The notes under the pieces were generated by a model. The model made no database searches. It was not told where the DNA came from and saw only the letters and a program-made list of their open reading frames with translations. The position numbers and the translations under genes are program-made. From positions 1-8,794 of the forward strand of contig DAOUQU010000059.1 in assembly GCA_030625445.1 (NCBI GenBank): DNA of 8,794 nt. Direction: 5' to 3'. This stretch comes from Gammaproteobacteria bacterium. Lineage in GTDB: Bacteria; Pseudomonadota; Gammaproteobacteria; Chromatiales; Chromatiaceae. Below, piece by piece: positions 6,211 to 8,794 of the stretch (the stretch's first letter is position 1; every line of letters starts with the position of its first letter).

Positions 6211-8045
6211 TGTCTGACATATCGTACAAGGATAAAGGCAGTATCCTCGGGCCGTTCAAGAGCCTGGGGTTTTTTTCACGCAAGCCTGTCACCGTGCCTT
6301 TCGAGCCGCGCATTGCCGCCGACAACTATCGTGGCTTTCATGTCAATGACTGGGATGTCTGCATCGGCTGCAGCACCTGTCAGAAGGTGTGTGACAATGC
6401 CGCGATCACCATGGTTAAAATACCGGGGCTGCCCGATGATCCTGTCATGGGCATTAGAAACGAACGTCCGGCGATCGATTACGGGCGCTGCTGCTGGTGT
6501 GGTTTATGCGTCGATATCTGTCCGACAAGCTCCATCTCGCTGACGCAGGAGTATGTGCATACCTGTCGCGAGGATGAACTCGACAGCTATTTCATTCTGC
6601 CTGATCCCAAAGGCATCCATAACAAGTTTTTCCCCAAGGGCTGGTCAAAGACCGAGGATGCAGACCTGGTCGATCTCGAGCGTCAGCCGATGGCCGAGAT
6701 GGAAGCCGAAAGCCGCAGCGACAACTTTGATGAGATTGTCGATGGCTTTACTCAACAGCAGGCAATCATCGAGGCATCACGCTGTGTACAGTGCGGCATG
6801 TGCCACGACTCCTGTCCGACCAATATGCATGCGCCGGAATATATCCGCGCCATCTGGGAGGGGGATGCCGAGGAGGCAGTGCGCCAGATGTATCGCACCA
6901 ACCCCTTTTCGCATGTCTGCGGACGTGTCTGTACGCATCGCTGCGAGACTGCCTGCTCCATTGGCAGACGCGGCGATCCTGTTGCAATTCGCTGGCTCAA
7001 GCGTTACGCCATGGATACAGTCTCTGACGAACGCGTCAAGGAGATTGTTGCAGAAGGCAAGGCTGACTTTATCAGCGGCAAAAAGATTGCCATTATCGGC
7101 TCCGGACCTGCCGGCCTGACGACAGCCTTCGACCTGGCGAAAAATGGCCATGCCGTGACTGTCTACGAGGCGCTCGATAAGCCCGGCGGCATGACGCGCT
7201 ATGGCATCCCGGAGTATCGTCTCCCCTATGATCGTCTCGATGCCGATATCGATGTCATCAAGTCCGTCGGTGTCAAGATCGAGTGCAATGTGCGTATCGG
7301 CAGCGATACCACCATGGAGCAGCTCAAGCAGGATTTCGATGCTGTGGTGGTCGCCATCGGCCTGCAGCAGGGTCGCTCAACCCGCATTCCCGGCTCCGAT
7401 CATCAGCAGGTGAGGGCGTCTGTCGATCTGCTGCGCATGATTACCGCAGGCGAACCATTCGATGTGCCTGAATCCGTGGTGGTTATCGGCGGAGGCAACG
7501 TGGCGATGGATATTGCGCGCAGTCTGGCGCGTATGCAGAAGAGCCAGTATGGAAAAGTCGCCGTGACCGTCTCCGCACTGGAAGATTTCGATCACTTCCT
7601 GGCCGATGCGGAAGAGGTCAAGGAGGCGCGCGAGGAGGGGGTTGTGATTTTTGACAGCCGTGGTCCGAAGGAGTGCGTCATTGATAAAAATGGTAAGCTT
7701 AAAGGTTTGACGACACTTGGTGTGAAGTCTATCTTCGACAAAGACGGACGTTTTGCTCCCAGTTATGATGAGGCTGATGAACAGCTGCATCATGGTGGCA
7801 TGGTGATCGAGTCGATTGGCCAGATGAGCGATATCTCGCTGTTTGGTGAAGCGCTGACAGAAGAGTTGGAATGGAACCGCGGCCGCCTGCAGGCCGATGA
7901 AAACGGCGTGACATCCGTCTCCTGGCTATGGTCTGCTGGCGACATGGTGCACGGTCCGGACGTGGTGCATGCCGTTGCCGACGGACACCGCGTCGCCGCC
8001 AGTATCGAGAGTTATCTGAATGAAGGGAGCAGCAATAATGAGTGA
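6210..8045 (+). CDS. NuoI-like ferredoxin fused to GltD/NfnB-like FAD, NAD(P) oxidoreductase
   Basis: A 611-residue soluble fusion. Residues 1-115: NuoI/HyfH-like module with two [4Fe-4S] motifs, C51/C54/C57/C61 and C94/C97/C100/C104 (C95 is extra). Residues about 170-265: the GltD-type N-terminal domain with C192/C195/C198/C202 and C237/C241/C245/C249, expected to hold two more clusters. Residues 292-610: two-dinucleotide-binding flavoprotein fold with FAD motif GSGPAG (297-302), KPGGMTRYGIPEYRLP, nucleotide motif GGGNVA (427-432), and the late FAD motif AGDMVHGPDVVHAVADGH from 576. The Tyr-Arg-Arg motif that usually follows the second nucleotide fold, linked to NADP(H), is replaced by SALEDFDHF (455-463). 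The fusion would pass electrons between NAD(P)H and the NuoB-like subunit, replacing NuoE/F/G. A TTG directly precedes the ATG at 6210; ATG with GAGG (6196-6199) is preferred. It overlaps the last gene by 8 bases. Confidence 0.93.
   Translation: MSDISYKDKGSILGPFKSLGFFSRKPVTVPFEPRIAADNYRGFHVNDWDVCIGCSTCQKVCDNAAITMVKIPGLPDDPVMGIRNERPAIDYGRCCWCGLCVDICPTSSISLTQEYVHTCREDELDSYFILPDPKGIHNKFFPKGWSKTEDADLVDLERQPMAEMEAESRSDNFDEIVDGFTQQQAIIEASRCVQCGMCHDSCPTNMHAPEYIRAIWEGDAEEAVRQMYRTNPFSHVCGRVCTHRCETACSIGRRGDPVAIRWLKRYAMDTVSDERVKEIVAEGKADFISGKKIAIIGSGPAGLTTAFDLAKNGHAVTVYEALDKPGGMTRYGIPEYRLPYDRLDADIDVIKSVGVKIECNVRIGSDTTMEQLKQDFDAVVVAIGLQQGRSTRIPGSDHQQVRASVDLLRMITAGEPFDVPESVVVIGGGNVAMDIARSLARMQKSQYGKVAVTVSALEDFDHFLADAEEVKEAREEGVVIFDSRGPKECVIDKNGKLKGLTTLGVKSIFDKDGRFAPSYDEADEQLHHGGMVIESIGQMSDISLFGEALTEELEWNRGRLQADENGVTSVSWLWSAGDMVHGPDVVHAVADGHRVAASIESYLNEGSSNNE
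8024..8029 (+). promoter_or_regulatory. Ribosome binding site for the ferritin-like gene
   Basis: AGGGAG lies 8 bases before the ATG at 8038, inside the end of the fusion gene. It supports 8038 over the in-frame start at 8020, which would add six residues and overlap this site. Confidence 0.65.
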
Positions 8046-8556
8046 ACATGCAGAAGGCCACAGCGCCTCATACGAGCATATCAAATCAAAAAAGAGTCTC
8101 GGCGAGATCCTGAAAGTTGCGACAAGCTTCGAGCAGAAGGCGTTCGAGTTTTATACTGATCTGATTCCAAAGATCAGCAAGAACATGCGCTGGCTGGTGG
8201 AAGAGTTGGCAGTCGAGGAGAAGGAGCACTTTTTTCTCTTCACCAGTCTCGCTGAAGACCCCTCGATTGAAGAGCAGGTCAAGCAGCAGATTCAGACGCC
8301 GGTCGAGGATCGGCGCTTCTCCGACTATATCCAGCTGCCTGACCTGGGTGACAACATCGATGACCAGGCGATATTGCAGTATGCCATGGGACGTGAAGAC
8401 GCCGCCATGAAGCAGTACCGCGAACTTGCCGATAGCACCGAACCCGGAGCGATTCACGATCTGTTTGAGTTTCTCGCCAATGAAGAGACCAAGCACAAGC
8501 AGGAGCTCGAAAAGCTCTACTATGAGCTGATCCACAGCGGCGGTCCGGGGAATTAA
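8038..8556 (+). CDS. Ferritin-like di-iron protein (rubrerythrin erythrin domain, no rubredoxin domain)
   Basis: A 172-residue, acidic, soluble protein predicted to be a four-helix bundle. The di-iron ligand set is complete: E32 in SFEQKAFEFY, E61 and H64 in VEEKEHFF, E120 in GREDAAMKQY, and E150 and H153 in NEETKHKQE. There are no cysteines, so the rubredoxin domain of classical rubrerythrin is absent. Erythrin domains commonly reduce peroxide or handle iron, with electrons from a partner. Here the start overlaps the end of the fusion oxidoreductase gene by 8 bases, which suggests it works with the complex: it may protect low-potential Fe-S clusters by removing peroxide or oxygen, or be an electron acceptor. 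Which of these is inference. No operon member follows before the window end, so this appears to be the last gene of the operon. Confidence 0.9.
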   Translation: MSEHAEGHSASYEHIKSKKSLGEILKVATSFEQKAFEFYTDLIPKISKNMRWLVEELAVEEKEHFFLFTSLAEDPSIEEQVKQQIQTPVEDRRFSDYIQLPDLGDNIDDQAILQYAMGREDAAMKQYRELADSTEPGAIHDLFEFLANEETKHKQELEKLYYELIHSGGPGN

Positions 8557-8565
8557 AATACCTTT

Positions 8566-8597
8566 TTAACCACAGATGCACACAGATACACACAGAT
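8566..8597 (+). repeat. Left outer inverted arm, three 10-bp units
   Basis: After TTAA overlapping the first unit, three units of 10 bases follow: AACCACAGAT (8568), GCACACAGAT (8578) and ACACACAGAT (8588). The first 22 bases match the reverse complement of 8749-8770 at 21 positions. Confidence 0.85.
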
Positions 8598-8615
8598 AAT
8601 AAACATCAATTGTTT

Positions 8616-8639
8616 CGTCATTCCGGCGAAGGCCGGAAT
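8616..8639 (+). repeat. Inner inverted arm with hairpin, left
   Basis: CGTCATTCCGGC (8616-8627) pairs perfectly with 8693-8704. Locally, ATTCCGGC (8620-8627) also pairs with GCCGGAAT (8632-8639) around a GAAG loop, so two alternative folds are possible. Confidence 0.8.
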
Positions 8640-8675
8640 CCATGGAATCAACCACTTATAGTTCAAGATAAGTAG

Positions 8676-8704
8676 ATTCCGGCTAAAAGCATGCCGGAAT
8701 GACG
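8676..8704 (+). repeat. Inner inverted arm with hairpin, right
   Basis: ATTCCGGC (8676-8683) pairs with GCCGGAAT (8693-8700) around a 9-base loop, and GCCGGAATGACG (8693-8704) is the exact reverse complement of 8616-8627. GGG and a short run of four T (8708-8711) follow, which is too weak to call a terminator with confidence. Confidence 0.8.
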
Positions 8705-8738
8705 GGGTTTTGCAAGTACCTCAGAATTATATCTTTTA

Positions 8739-8770
8739 ATCCGTGTGCATCTGTGTTCATCTGTGGTTAA
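8739..8770 (-). repeat. Right outer inverted arm, three 10-bp units
   Basis: Read on the minus strand the units are AACCACAGAT, GAACACAGAT and GCACACGGAT, in the same order as the left arm. They agree at 27 of 30 positions, and TTAA lies at the outer end as on the left. Confidence 0.85.
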
Positions 8771-8794
8771 TAAAGAATCCATCAAACAGGAAAT

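Larger units (their letters stand above)
8566..8770. repeat. Nested palindromic intergenic element, MITE-like (about 205 bp)
   Basis: Outer inverted arms (8566-8597 and 8739-8770) enclose an inner 12-base perfect inverted repeat (8616-8627 and 8693-8704), each arm of which also belongs to its own small hairpin. There is no coding potential inside. Size, terminal inverted repeats and intergenic location fit a non-autonomous mobile or REP-like element. From memory, both sequence families (CCACAGATGxACACAGAT and TCATTCCGGCGAAGGCCGGAAT) resemble dispersed repeats in many bacterial genomes, but copy number here cannot be checked. No convincing target-site duplication is seen at the ends. Confidence 0.65.
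8557..8794. other. Non-coding tail after the operon
   Basis: A 238-base A+T-richer region with no credible coding frame, ending at the window edge. Most of it is the nested palindromic element at 8566-8770. The last 24 bases show nothing I recognise, and no clear promoter for a following gene is visible. Confidence 0.7.

Noticed and set aside
1..8045. Ordinary respiratory complex I (nuo) operon
   Set aside because: There is no NuoE/F/G, the gene order is not nuoA-N, the NuoB-like cysteines are spaced CxxC, and the NuoD-like quinone-site residues are replaced.
8571..8600. CRISPR-like or iteron array
   Set aside because: Units are only 10 bp with no spacers, and they recur in inverted orientation at 8739-8768, which fits terminal inverted repeats of an intergenic element better than an array or replication iterons.
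8616..8711. Rho-independent terminator for the operon
   Set aside because: The 12-base stem would enclose a 65-base loop and only four T residues follow, after GGG. The local hairpins at 8620-8639 and 8676-8700 are not followed by T runs. A role in ending the transcript is possible but not supported.

Overview
The window is one tightly packed plus-strand operon of eight genes followed by a short non-coding tail. It encodes most of a membrane-bound oxidoreductase of the superfamily that joins respiratory complex I and the group 4 energy-converting [NiFe] hydrogenases. Base composition, codon use and gene style suggest a moderately G+C-rich proteobacterium, perhaps a gammaproteobacterium. That placement is weak, because the sequence contains no taxonomic marker.

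Layout: 1-996 is the 3' part of a NuoM/NuoN/HyfB-like antiporter-like membrane subunit, cut by the window edge. It is followed by a NuoL/HyfF-like subunit (993-2864), a NuoH/HyfC-like membrane anchor (2864-3763), a NuoB/HyfI-like [4Fe-4S] subunit (3760-4524), a NuoC-like subunit (4517-5068) and a NuoD-like large subunit (5068-6210). Next comes a fusion of a NuoI-like ferredoxin with a GltD/NfnB-like FAD and NAD(P) oxidoreductase (6210-8045). The last gene is a ferritin-like di-iron protein of the rubrerythrin type without a rubredoxin domain (8038-8556). All seven gene junctions overlap by 1, 4 or 8 bases, so the genes look translationally coupled and the products are probably made in fixed ratio.

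Working model (inference): the GltD-like module exchanges electrons with a pyridine nucleotide through FAD. Four predicted [4Fe-4S] clusters carry them to the single cluster of the NuoB-like subunit and then to the buried NuoB/NuoD site. Energy is exchanged with an ion gradient through the NuoH-like and antiporter-like subunits. The NuoD-like subunit is not a hydrogenase, since each CxxC pair keeps only its first Cys. It also does not look like a normal quinone site, since the positions of the quinone-binding His and Tyr of complex I are Glu and Val. No hydrogenase maturation genes are seen, and there is no NuoE/F/G NADH module. This places the complex among the 'energy-converting hydrogenase-related' (Ehr) complexes, whose terminal substrate is not obvious. 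The attached flavoprotein and the co-translated ferritin-like protein are the most informative clues.

The tail (8557-8794) has no gene. It holds a nested palindromic element of about 205 bp (8566-8770): outer inverted arms made of three 10-bp units each, and inner 12-bp inverted arms that each belong to a smaller hairpin. It resembles a non-autonomous, MITE-like or REP-like intergenic repeat.
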